IMG/VR virus record: IMGVR_UViG_3300031456_000017
Coordinates: 1 to 25,734 of that record
Direction: 5' to 3' (one strand)
DNA: 25,734 nucleotides
Origin: a virus
Part shown: positions 1-6,341 of the stretch, one piece after another
How positions within the stretch are numbered: the first letter of the stretch is position 1
How the letters are laid out: every line of letters starts with the position of its first letter
Made by a program: the position numbers and the translations under genes
Notes under the pieces: generated by a model
What the model was told of the DNA's origin: nothing
The model's input: only the letters and a program-made list of their open reading frames with translations
Databases searched by the model: none

Positions 1-199
1 AAAAAATAATTTCCTTCCGATGACTCTTGACAAAGTGGCTCGGTCACAGAGGGTGGGGGGAGCCTCCATGATCAACTGGGCCACGACCGGCTCGTGATAG
101 AGGCGCAGGTCATGCGTGCCCAATCTGGATCTTTTCCGCCGCTCCGGCCACGCTGAGTAGCGGCCACGGGGTGAGGCACTCTGCTGGTAAGATGGCAAC
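1..199. other. Non-coding leader upstream of HNH/terminase genes
   Basis: No convincing gene is visible here. Two mini-frames exist (69-98, 9 codons; 114-158, 14 codons) but both are too short to support. The first bases are A/T-rich. A TTGACA hexamer at 27-32 has no matching -10 at normal spacing. A small imperfect dyad lies at 146-165 (CGCT/AGCG with flanking GGC/GCC). In many cos-type phages the packaging site lies just upstream of the terminase genes, so this leader is a candidate for cos/pac, but no known cos sequence was recognised. Confidence 0.4.
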
Positions 200-200
200 G
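185..200 (+). promoter_or_regulatory. Extended -10 promoter, possible leaderless start
   Basis: TGG-TAAGAT at 185-193 fits the extended -10 pattern TGN-TANNNT. The usual start point, about 7 bases after the hexamer, falls on the G of a GTG codon at 200. That is the geometry of leaderless transcripts, which are common in actinobacteria. No good -35 is seen about 17 bases upstream (165-170 is CACGGG), as is common for extended -10 promoters. No Shine-Dalgarno precedes the GTG. Promoter activity is inferred from motif and spacing only. Confidence 0.4.
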
Positions 201-252
201 TGACCCCGCCCAGGATCTGTGAGTACTGCGGCGTCCCGGTTCGCCGAAAGTC
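200..252 (+). other. N-terminal zinc-motif coding fragment of HNH gene, out of frame
   Basis: Reading from GTG 200 gives an N-terminus with a CEYC (C-x2-C) knuckle and basic residues (GVPVRRK). This frame then runs out of phase with the HNH gene. The HNH frame just upstream of its first ATG (from about 250) encodes VCPAAECRKSFNRDR, the natural second half of the finger. Joining the two at AAA/AAG (247-250) gives C-x2-C-x8-C-x4-C followed directly by the HNH protein. Either one A was lost from an A-run, a -1 ribosomal slip occurs there, or the sequence carries an error. Confidence 0.5.
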
Positions 253-294
253 TGCCCGGCGGCCGAGTGCCGGAAGTCGTTCAACCGGGACCGC

Positions 295-690
295 ATGCGC
301 GGCTACCAGCGACAATGGGCCGCCGAATCTCGGGCCAACGGCGAGCGGCTGCCGAAGTGGAAGACCACCGAAGAGCTGACCGAGCTAAAGAAGAAACAGT
401 CCTGGAGCCCATCTTCCCCCGAGATGAAGAAGGACGGTTGGCAGCGTCGGCGCGCCCAGAAGCTCGAAGCCCCCACCGAGAACTTCCGCCACGAGGAGAT
501 CTACCGCCGTGACGGTTGGGTCTGCCAACTGTGCAAGAAGAAGGTCGACAAGAAGCTGACGTACCCCGACGACATGAGCGCGAGCCTCGATCACAAGAAG
601 CCGCTGAGTCGGGGAGGTCATCACACCCGCGCGAATGTCCAGCTTGCTCACCTGAAGTGCAATCTGGCGAAGGGAGCCCGATATGGCTGA
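295..690 (+). CDS. HNH endonuclease
   Basis: A 131-residue protein with the beta-beta-alpha-metal HNH nuclease core. A CxxC knuckle (C77, C80) precedes LDHKKPLSRGGHHTRANVQL: D99-H100 is the catalytic pair, N114 the central Asn and H119 the metal ligand, followed by C122. Small HNH proteins beside terminase genes are widespread in phages and assist cos cleavage and packaging in HK97-type systems. That role is inferred here from position. ATG 295 has no Shine-Dalgarno in front of it, and the coding sense continues upstream in this frame to about 250, where it appears to join an N-terminal zinc knuckle in another frame. 295 is therefore the first in-frame ATG but may not be the true start. The 3' end overlaps the small terminase gene by 8 bases. 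Confidence 0.85.
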   Translation: MRGYQRQWAAESRANGERLPKWKTTEELTELKKKQSWSPSSPEMKKDGWQRRRAQKLEAPTENFRHEEIYRRDGWVCQLCKKKVDKKLTYPDDMSASLDHKKPLSRGGHHTRANVQLAHLKCNLAKGARYG

Positions 691-1042
691 GAAGCCGAAG
701 CCGCCGCCGAAGCTGGGAGACCGGGCACTCGGTCTCTGGGCCGGCATCACGGCCAAGTACGCGCTGCGGGTCGATGAGCTCTACGTGCTGGAGTCGGCGT
801 GCCGTGAGATTGATCTGATTGACGCGATGGTCGAGCGGCAGAAGTCGGAAGACTTGATCGGGGTCGGCTCGATGGGGCAGCCCGTCGCCGCGCCGCTGGT
901 TTCCGAGTTGCGTCAGCACCGCACCACGTTCGCCAATCTGATGAAGCAGCTGAAGCTCCCCGATGAGGATGGCCGCGCCGATTCGGCCGCGAGCGAGCAG
1001 GCCCGCAAGGCAGCCAACGCCCGGTGGGGTCGCTCGGGCTGA
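683..1042 (+). CDS. terS: Terminase small subunit
   Basis: A 119-residue protein beginning MAEKPKPPPKLGDRALGLW, with an AAGGGAG-like ribosome site (669-675) 7 bases before the ATG. The basic, proline-rich N-terminus, the central helical stretch (YVLESACREIDLIDAMVE) and the PLVSELRQHRTTFANLMKQL segment are typical of actinophage small terminases of the P27-like type. The C-terminus is Ala/Arg-rich (ASEQARKAANARWG). Small terminases form a ring that recognises the packaging site and hands DNA to the large subunit. The gene lies between the HNH gene (8-base overlap) and terL, whose ATG shares one base with this stop. The assignment rests on family resemblance, length and position; no catalytic motif is expected. 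Confidence 0.85.
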   Translation: MAEKPKPPPKLGDRALGLWAGITAKYALRVDELYVLESACREIDLIDAMVERQKSEDLIGVGSMGQPVAAPLVSELRQHRTTFANLMKQLKLPDEDGRADSAASEQARKAANARWGRSG

Positions 1043-2817
1043 TGGCTGGCCTCCTGGTCACCACCAGTGGGATCAGCGAGCGTGAGCGACTCGCCGAAAT
1101 CGAGTCCTGGTACCGCCATGAGCTGAGTCAACCGGTCACCCTGCCGAAGTACCGCTTCGAGCCGGTGCGGATCGGGCCGACCTGGCAGACCGAGAAGATC
1201 AAGGGCAAGCGCCACTGGGTGATTCCGGAGCGGTCGCTGGGCTGGGAAGCGCTGACGTTCTGCGGTCGATGGCTGCAGGTCACCCGCGATGTGCCGTGGC
1301 GGTTCACCCTGGAGCAGGCCCGCTGGGTGCTGAACTGGTACTCGGTTGAGCCCGACGGCAGTTGGACTTGGCGCGACGCGGTCTTCCAGCGGCTGAAGGG
1401 CCACGGCAAGGACCCGCTCGGTGCCTGCCTGGCGATGTTCGAGCTGATCGGACCATGCCGGGTCGGTGACTGGGTGGCCGGCAACCCGGTCGGGACGGAC
1501 TTTCCGGAAGCGTGGATCCAGACCGCCGCCGTCTCGCTGGAGCAGACGAAGAACACGATGCGCCTGCTGCCCGGCATGGTCACCGAGGAGGCCAAGAAGG
1601 GCTTCCACATCCAGGTGGCCAAGGAGCAGGTCTACGCGCTGCAGGGCACTCGGTTCATGCAAGCCGTCACCTCCAGCCCGACCACTCTCGAAGGCGCTCG
1701 GGCCAGTTTCGTGCTGCTCAACGAGACGCACCACTGGATGTCGAACAACGACGGCCACGACATGGCGGACGTGATCGAGCGGAACGCGACCAAGAGCCCC
1801 GGCGGCGCCGCGCGGACGGTGCGGATCACGAACGCCTACGAGCCGGGCATGGATTCGGTGGCCGAGCGCGACCGGGAAGCCTACGAAAAGGCGATCTCCG
1901 ACGACCTCGGCGGCTCGATCGGCCTGCTCTACGACTCGCTCGAAGCGGCCCCGACCGCGCCGCTGACCGCCGAAGACGCACCCGAGGTGATCAATACGAT
2001 CCGAGGCGACTCGACGTGGCTGCACATCCCGTCGATCGTCTCTTCGATTCTCGACACTCGTAACCCGCCGAGCCGTAGTCGCCGATTCTGGTACAACCAG
2101 ATCAACGCGGCCGAGGACGCCTGGATGTCCCCGCAGGAGTGGGACGCCATCGCCGCGCCGAATCAGCTCGTGCTCCCCGACGAAGCGATCGTGGCGTTCT
2201 TCGACGGCTCGAAGTCGGAGGACTCGACCGCGCTGGTTGGATGTCGCGTCACCGACGGCCACGTGTTCCGGATCAACTCCTGGTCGAAGCCGCCCGGCGA
2301 GCGAGGCAAGGGCTGGATCGTCGACCGCGACCAGGTGGACGAGGCCGTCCAGTCGATGTTCGAGTCGTACAAGGTCAGAGCCTTCTTCGCGGACCCCTCC
2401 GATACCCGGGACGACGAAGGCGAGCGGTTCTGGGAGCCGATGATCGACGACTGGCATCAGCGCTTCGGGCCCCGACTGGAGGTCTGGCCGATGATGTCCG
2501 GCGAGCGGAAGCACTCGATCAGCTGGGACATGCGATCCCGCGAACGCACGTCGCTGTTCACCATCGCCGCGCAGCGTTTCGTGACCGAGGTGCAGGACGG
2601 CCGGTTCACCCACGACGGCAGCCGGTCGATGCGCGCGCACGTCCTCAATGCCCGCCGCCGCCCGAACGAATGGGGCGTCTCGCTGGGCAAGGAGAACCGC
2701 GACTCTAAGCGCAAGATCGACATGGCGGTGTGTGCCGTCGGAGCTCGCATGGTCCGTCGGGTCCTGCTGAACAAGACCACAAGCACGGTCAAGCCCCGCT
2801 CCGGCAAAGTTTGGTGA
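1042..2817 (+). CDS. terL: Terminase large subunit (ATPase and nuclease)
   Basis: A 591-residue packaging motor that powers DNA translocation into the prohead and cuts DNA at start and end. The ATPase domain has a variant Walker A, GHGKD (residues 120-124, Asp in place of Ser/Thr), and Walker B VLLNETHHW with E228. The RNase-H-like nuclease domain shows the three expected acidic positions: D388 (FFDGSKSEDS), D451 (FFADPSD) and D560 (KIDMAV). Length is normal for the family. I chose ATG 1042, which overlaps the terS stop as TGATG. A GTG at 1024 is in frame but would lie deeper inside terS. The gene ends just before an AAGGAG ribosome site that serves a small downstream gene. Confidence 0.95.
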   Translation: MAGLLVTTSGISERERLAEIESWYRHELSQPVTLPKYRFEPVRIGPTWQTEKIKGKRHWVIPERSLGWEALTFCGRWLQVTRDVPWRFTLEQARWVLNWYSVEPDGSWTWRDAVFQRLKGHGKDPLGACLAMFELIGPCRVGDWVAGNPVGTDFPEAWIQTAAVSLEQTKNTMRLLPGMVTEEAKKGFHIQVAKEQVYALQGTRFMQAVTSSPTTLEGARASFVLLNETHHWMSNNDGHDMADVIERNATKSPGGAARTVRITNAYEPGMDSVAERDREAYEKAISDDLGGSIGLLYDSLEAAPTAPLTAEDAPEVINTIRGDSTWLHIPSIVSSILDTRNPPSRSRRFWYNQINAAEDAWMSPQEWDAIAAPNQLVLPDEAIVAFFDGSKSEDSTALVGCRVTDGHVFRINSWSKPPGERGKGWIVDRDQVDEAVQSMFESYKVRAFFADPSDTRDDEGERFWEPMIDDWHQRFGPRLEVWPMMSGERKHSISWDMRSRERTSLFTIAAQRFVTEVQDGRFTHDGSRSMRAHVLNARRRPNEWGVSLGKENRDSKRKIDMAVCAVGARMVRRVLLNKTTSTVKPRSGKVW

Positions 2818-2830
2818 AGGAGACTCCCCC

Positions 2831-2938
2831 ATGCAGTCAGTCCTCGAATTCGGAGGGTCGGTGATCAACGCGGCCGTCTTCGTCTACCTGGCCGACGAGC
2901 TCACCACGCTCCTACGCACCCTCCGCAGCTACCTGTGA
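2831..2938 (+). CDS. 35-residue hydrophobic protein, unknown function
   Basis: A short gene whose ATG follows a strong GAAGGAGA ribosome site (2816-2823) by 7 bases and whose stop overlaps the next gene's GTG as GTGA. Those two signals are the main reason to believe it. The product starts MQSVLEFGGSVINAAVFVYL. Residues about 10-29 are mostly hydrophobic, though interrupted by Asp and Glu, so it could be a short membrane or amphipathic peptide. The C-terminus carries two Arg (LLRTLRSYL). It has no recognised family. Position between terL and a secreted protein, in the same operon, suggests an envelope-related role (inference). Confidence 0.6.
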   Translation: MQSVLEFGGSVINAAVFVYLADELTTLLRTLRSYL

Positions 2939-3606
2939 AGCGCTGGCTGCTCGGCCCGCTCGTTGTCGTGGCGCTGCTGGCTCTGACCGCCCCCGCGCTG
3001 GCCGGATCCTGGCACCGAGACCACCGTCATGATGATCATGCTCGAGCACATAATGCCTGGTCAGAGGCCCGTTGGGACGACAGCGACGAGTCTGATTACG
3101 ACGATGAGGACAGCTCCGATGATGAGGATTCTGACTCGGAGGACGAAGACTCGGCCGACTCCAGTGACTCCCCGGTGGTGGTCGATCCGGCGCCCGTGGT
3201 CACCGGCTCCGAGAAGAGCATCCAGGCCGAGCTGACCGGCTACTCCTACCAGGACAACACGCCACCCGGCAGCGCGGACATCTGCTGCCCGCAGCTGCAC
3301 CAGAAGGCCGGCGGCCAGGGCACCTACGAGGACCCGATCACGACCGCCGTGGCCTCCAGCTCGTTCCCGCCTGGCACCCGGTTCTACGTCCCGCCGATCA
3401 AGCGCTACGTGATCGTCGAGGACTCGGGCGCCAGCGACGGACAGAACCACCTGGACATCTGGGTCGGCGGCCAGGGACACAGCAAGGGCGACTCCGACGC
3501 CTGCATGAACTCCTTCACCGGCAGCCACCAGATCATCCAGAACCCCGGCCCCGACCACCCTGTCACCGCAGGCGAGCTCACCACGGCCGGCGGATGCAAG
3601 ATCTGA
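2935..3606 (+). CDS. Secreted acidic protein with double-psi beta-barrel-like domain
   Basis: A 223-residue predicted exported protein. Residues 1-23 form a classic signal peptide: KR n-region, Leu/Val core and an ALA|G cleavage site. A His/Arg-rich stretch (27-39) is followed by a very acidic Asp/Ser/Glu tract (about 48-79) and a Pro/Val linker. Residues about 95-223 resemble RlpA/expansin-type double-psi beta-barrels and 3D domains: TGYSYQDNTPPG, AGGQGTYEDPITTAVAS, PPGTRFYVPP, then VEDSG...HLDIWVGG with D163, D168 and D174. Four Cys (117, 118, 190, 221) may form disulfides outside the cell. Some relatives of this fold act on cell wall; others inhibit papain-like proteases. The GTG start overlaps the upstream stop. 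This is not a known packaging or virion protein, so moron-type cargo is likely. Confidence 0.7.
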   Translation: MKRWLLGPLVVVALLALTAPALAGSWHRDHRHDDHARAHNAWSEARWDDSDESDYDDEDSSDDEDSDSEDEDSADSSDSPVVVDPAPVVTGSEKSIQAELTGYSYQDNTPPGSADICCPQLHQKAGGQGTYEDPITTAVASSSFPPGTRFYVPPIKRYVIVEDSGASDGQNHLDIWVGGQGHSKGDSDACMNSFTGSHQIIQNPGPDHPVTAGELTTAGGCKI

Positions 3607-3686
3607 TCAACATCCTCATCTCAGCTCCCTGGGCCATCGCCGCCGTACTCACCGGTGAGTGGCTCGTCAACCAATTCCGGAGGTAA
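3594..3686 (+). CDS. 30-residue single-span membrane protein, unknown function
   Basis: A tiny gene whose ATG lies inside the last codons of the secreted-protein gene (13-base overlap). Its TAA falls directly after the GGAGG used by the next gene. The product begins MQDLINILISAPWAIAAVLT and ends GEWLVNQFRR: one continuous hydrophobic segment of about 20 residues with a short basic tail, so N-out/C-in membrane insertion is plausible. There is no ribosome site of the usual form, so translational coupling is assumed. It resembles the small membrane peptides often found in actinophage late operons. Function is unknown; it may be a partner or anchor for the neighbouring envelope proteins. Confidence 0.5.
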   Translation: MQDLINILISAPWAIAAVLTGEWLVNQFRR

Positions 3687-3694
3687 TCCCCGCG

Positions 3695-4672
3695 ATGACT
3701 GTCCCCGTGCTGAATGGCCACCGCCTCGGCCGCAAGGCCTACGACCGCACCAAGCCGAACGTGATGCTGCGCCGGCTGCGCACCGCGACGCTGACCCCGC
3801 CACCGCAGAGCGACTGGTGGTGCGACGCGATGGCCACCATGGCGCTGAACGACCGGATCGGCGACTGCACCATGGCGGACCAGGCCCACTCGCTGACCGG
3901 GCTGCAGTTCTACGGCCAGGCCAAAACTATCGTGGTGCCGGACTCCGAGGTGCTCAAGGGCTACTCGGCGATCAGCGGCTACGACCCGAAGACCGGCCGC
4001 AACGACAACGGCGCGACGCTGCAGGACGCCTTCGGCTACGCGCGCAAGACCGGCTTCGTGGTCGCCGGCGCCACCTACCGCACCGAGGCCTTCGCGCAGC
4101 TCGACGCGATCGACTCGCGCGGCAACGTCGACTGGGACCTGATCAAGGTTGGCATCGACTCGTTCGGTGGCGCCTCGATCGGCATGATCTTCCCAGACTT
4201 CGCCATGGACGACTTCGACGCCGGCCGGACCTGGGACTACAACCCCCGCAAGCGCTACCGCGAGTCCGGCGGGCACGACGTGCGGCTGGTCGGCTTCGGT
4301 GGCTCGGGCCTCGGCGCCTACATCGACTGCGCGACGTGGGGCCGCAAGCAGCGCATGACCGTCGCGTTCGCCGAGAAGTTCATTGAGGAGTACTGGGTCC
4401 ACGGCGAGAAGGACTGGCAGCGCGCCGACGGCACCGTCCCCAACGGTATCGACGCCGACTCGGCGAAGGCGCAGTTCATCGCGCTGACCGGCGAGACCGG
4501 CGACCCGGGCTGGGACTCCCCCGACGTACCCCCGGTAGTTGTGCCGCCGATCGACCCGCCGCCTCCGGTCACCGAGGACGCGGACGCCCAGCTGGCCGAC
4601 GCCTACGACCGCACGCCGATCACCGAGTTCTCGACCGCGTTCAACATCTGGCGCGCCGGTAAGGGACTCTGA
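3695..4672 (+). CDS. Papain/C39-like cysteine peptidase family protein
   Basis: A 325-residue protein with the landmarks of a papain-fold peptidase: LNDRIGDCTMA places Cys58 at a helix start as nucleophile, GGHDVRLVGF supplies His194, and CATWG (T214-W215-G216) sits where papain-like enzymes have NSWG. Related bacterial and phage proteins show the same GDC, GGH and TWG order. A Pro-rich linker (about 279-292) leads to a short C-terminal tail. No signal peptide is visible. Substrate is unknown; candidates are cell-wall peptides, a host protein or phage proteins. ATG 3695 follows GGAGG at 3679-3683; an in-frame GTG at 3659 lies upstream of that site and is less likely. It is not a typical prohead protease and lies apart from the capsid genes. 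Confidence 0.65.
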   Translation: MTVPVLNGHRLGRKAYDRTKPNVMLRRLRTATLTPPPQSDWWCDAMATMALNDRIGDCTMADQAHSLTGLQFYGQAKTIVVPDSEVLKGYSAISGYDPKTGRNDNGATLQDAFGYARKTGFVVAGATYRTEAFAQLDAIDSRGNVDWDLIKVGIDSFGGASIGMIFPDFAMDDFDAGRTWDYNPRKRYRESGGHDVRLVGFGGSGLGAYIDCATWGRKQRMTVAFAEKFIEEYWVHGEKDWQRADGTVPNGIDADSAKAQFIALTGETGDPGWDSPDVPPVVVPPIDPPPPVTEDADAQLADAYDRTPITEFSTAFNIWRAGKGL

Positions 4673-4674
4673 TC

Positions 4675-4791
4675 ATGACGGGACTGTTCCGGTGGCTCGG
4701 CGACTGGCGCCGGCGTCGCGCCGAGCTCCGGAACAGTCCCGGTCGCCAGCTGCGCCGCGCCGCACTCCAACGACGTAAGGATCCGAAGTGA
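4675..4791 (+). CDS. 38-residue Arg-rich protein, unknown function
   Basis: A short gene with AAGGGA (4661-4666) 8 bases before ATG, ending in a GTGA overlap with the portal start. The product begins MTGLFRWLGDWRRRRAELRN and remains strongly basic (about 12 Arg), so nucleic-acid or membrane-surface binding is possible. The reading frame lies over a large perfect inverted repeat (4680-4740), so the sequence may be kept for its RNA/DNA structure rather than the peptide. The translation signals favour a real gene, but the evidence is only moderate. Confidence 0.45.
   Translation: MTGLFRWLGDWRRRRAELRNSPGRQLRRAALQRRKDPK
4680..4740. repeat. 61-base inverted repeat (13 bp + 8 bp perfect stems)
   Basis: GGGACTGTTCCGG (4680-4692) and CCGGAACAGTCCC (4728-4740) are perfect reverse complements. 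Just inside, GCTCGGCG (4695-4702) and CGCCGAGC (4719-4726) pair perfectly, separated from the outer stem by a 2x1 internal loop. The apical loop is 16 bases. Neither side has a T-run, so it is not a standard intrinsic terminator. It could be an mRNA processing or stabilising hairpin upstream of the portal gene, or a protein-binding or recombination site. Confidence 0.8.
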
Positions 4792-6341
4792 CGACGCTGA
4801 GCGGCCTCTCTGAGCTGTCCGAGATCGTGCAGGACGTGCTGCTACCCAAGCACCGCCAGGAGTGCACGCGGCTGCACTGGATCGACCGCTGGTACCGCTG
4901 GAAGCACGAGCCGGTACCGCTGCCCCGCAAGGCGTCGACCGAGCTGCGCGCGCTGGCGAAGCTGTCGCAGACCCCGTGGCTCGGGCTGGTCGTGACCTCG
5001 ACGGCGCAGTGCCTGTTCGTGGACGGCTACCGCAGCGCGCTCGACCCGGTCGGGGACCCGGCGGAGGTCAACGCGCAGTTGCAGCGCAGTCCCGACGACC
5101 CGATCCCGCCGGTGGTGGACAAGCCGATCGTCCCCGAGGGGCCGTGGCGGATCTGGATGGCCAATCAGATGGACAAGCGGCAGGCGGCGCTGCACCGCGC
5201 GGCGCTGGCCTACGGCTACTCCTACTCCACTGTGCTGCCCGGCGAGGACTTCACCGGGGAGGTCATGCCGGTGATCCGGGGCAAGAGCCCCCGCAAGTTC
5301 TACGCCGTCTACGAAGACCCGGCGTTCGACGACTGGCCCGAGTACGCCCTCGAAGAGCTCGACAACGACGGCTCGATCCAGCGGTTTAAGGTGTTCGACG
5401 ACCAGAACGTCTACACCGTGCGGCTGTCCTCGAAGAACAGCACGGGCACCGGCGACAAGCCGCGCTTCGAGCTGGAGGACACCGAGCGGCACGGCGCCGG
5501 AGTCTGTCCCGTGGTGCGCTACGCCAACGAGCTGGATCTCGACGGCAGGACTCCGGGCGAGGTCGAGCCGCACATCGCACTGGCCCGGCGGATCAACAAG
5601 ACCAGCTACGACCGGCTGCTCGTGCAGCACTTCAACAGCTGGAAGATCCGCTGGATCGCGGGCATGGCCGAACCGGACAGCGAGGAGTCGGCAACCCGGG
5701 CGAAGCTGAAGCTCGCGCAGGACGACTTCCTGATCGCGGCCGACGCCGACACCAAGTTCGGCTCGTTCCCGGAGACCGGCCTGGGCGGCTTCATCGAGGC
5801 ACACGAAGCCGACGTCGAAGCGCTCGCCGCCGTCACCCAGACCCCGACGCATGAGCTCACCGGCAAGATGGTCAACCTCTCGGCGGAAGCGCTGGCCGCC
5901 GCGCGCGCGAGCCAGAGCCAGAAGGTCGACGAGCGCAAGCGCAGCTTCGGTGGATCGCACACCCAGTCGCTGCGCCTCGCCAGCTCGTACCTCGGCGATG
6001 AGAAGCACGCCAAGGACATCACTGGCCGGGTGACCTGGCAGGACACCTCGATCCGCTCGATCGCTCAAGCCGTCGATGCGCTGGGCAAGGCCGCGACGAT
6101 GCTGCACGTGCCGGATGAGGCGCTCTGGGGCCGCATCCCCGGCGTCGAGAAGTCCGATGTCGAAGAGTGGAAGCGCATGGCGAAGCTACAGGACCCCCTG
6201 GAGCAGATGCAGTCCAACCTCGATCGACAGGCCGAGGCGCAGAAGCTCGCGTCGAAGGGCGTGCCGGGCGATCAGTCGAGCTCCGCGAACGGCACCGCGC
6301 CGAAGCCGAAGGCGTCTGTCACCGCGAAGCCGGCGGGCTGA
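4788..6341 (+). CDS. Portal protein (SPP1 gp6-like)
   Basis: A 517-residue portal, the dodecameric ring at one capsid vertex through which DNA enters and leaves and to which terminase and connector proteins dock. The N-terminal helical region, the wing segment (PWLGLVVTSTAQCLFVDGYR), the KINKTSYDRLLVQH-type helix around residues 265-290 and the clip/crown pattern VEALAAVTQTPTHELTGK with LSAEALAAARASQSQKVDERK match gp6-like actinophage portals. The C-terminus is charged and low-complexity. GTG 4788 overlaps the upstream stop (GTGA). The stop shares a base with the MuF ATG (TGATG), implying translational coupling and defined stoichiometry. Confidence 0.93.
   Translation: MTTLSGLSELSEIVQDVLLPKHRQECTRLHWIDRWYRWKHEPVPLPRKASTELRALAKLSQTPWLGLVVTSTAQCLFVDGYRSALDPVGDPAEVNAQLQRSPDDPIPPVVDKPIVPEGPWRIWMANQMDKRQAALHRAALAYGYSYSTVLPGEDFTGEVMPVIRGKSPRKFYAVYEDPAFDDWPEYALEELDNDGSIQRFKVFDDQNVYTVRLSSKNSTGTGDKPRFELEDTERHGAGVCPVVRYANELDLDGRTPGEVEPHIALARRINKTSYDRLLVQHFNSWKIRWIAGMAEPDSEESATRAKLKLAQDDFLIAADADTKFGSFPETGLGGFIEAHEADVEALAAVTQTPTHELTGKMVNLSAEALAAARASQSQKVDERKRSFGGSHTQSLRLASSYLGDEKHAKDITGRVTWQDTSIRSIAQAVDALGKAATMLHVPDEALWGRIPGVEKSDVEEWKRMAKLQDPLEQMQSNLDRQAEAQKLASKGVPGDQSSSANGTAPKPKASVTAKPAG

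Noticed and set aside
27-32. TTGACA, a perfect -35 hexamer.
   Set aside because: No TANNNT hexamer at 15-19 bases downstream (50-55 is AGGGTG), and it is far from the extended -10 at 185-193.
1-199. tRNA or small RNA gene in the left non-coding region.
   Set aside because: No T-arm GTTC-A box, no cloverleaf and no CCA end could be found.
913-2868. A 651-codon minus-strand open frame opposite the large terminase.
   Set aside because: Shadow of the G+C-rich codon pattern: Arg/Val/Asp/His-rich composition, no domain, and full overlap with a gene that has all terminase motifs.
3659-3694. An upstream GTG start for the cysteine peptidase gene.
   Set aside because: It lies inside the 30-residue membrane-protein gene and in front of the GGAGG that suits ATG 3695.
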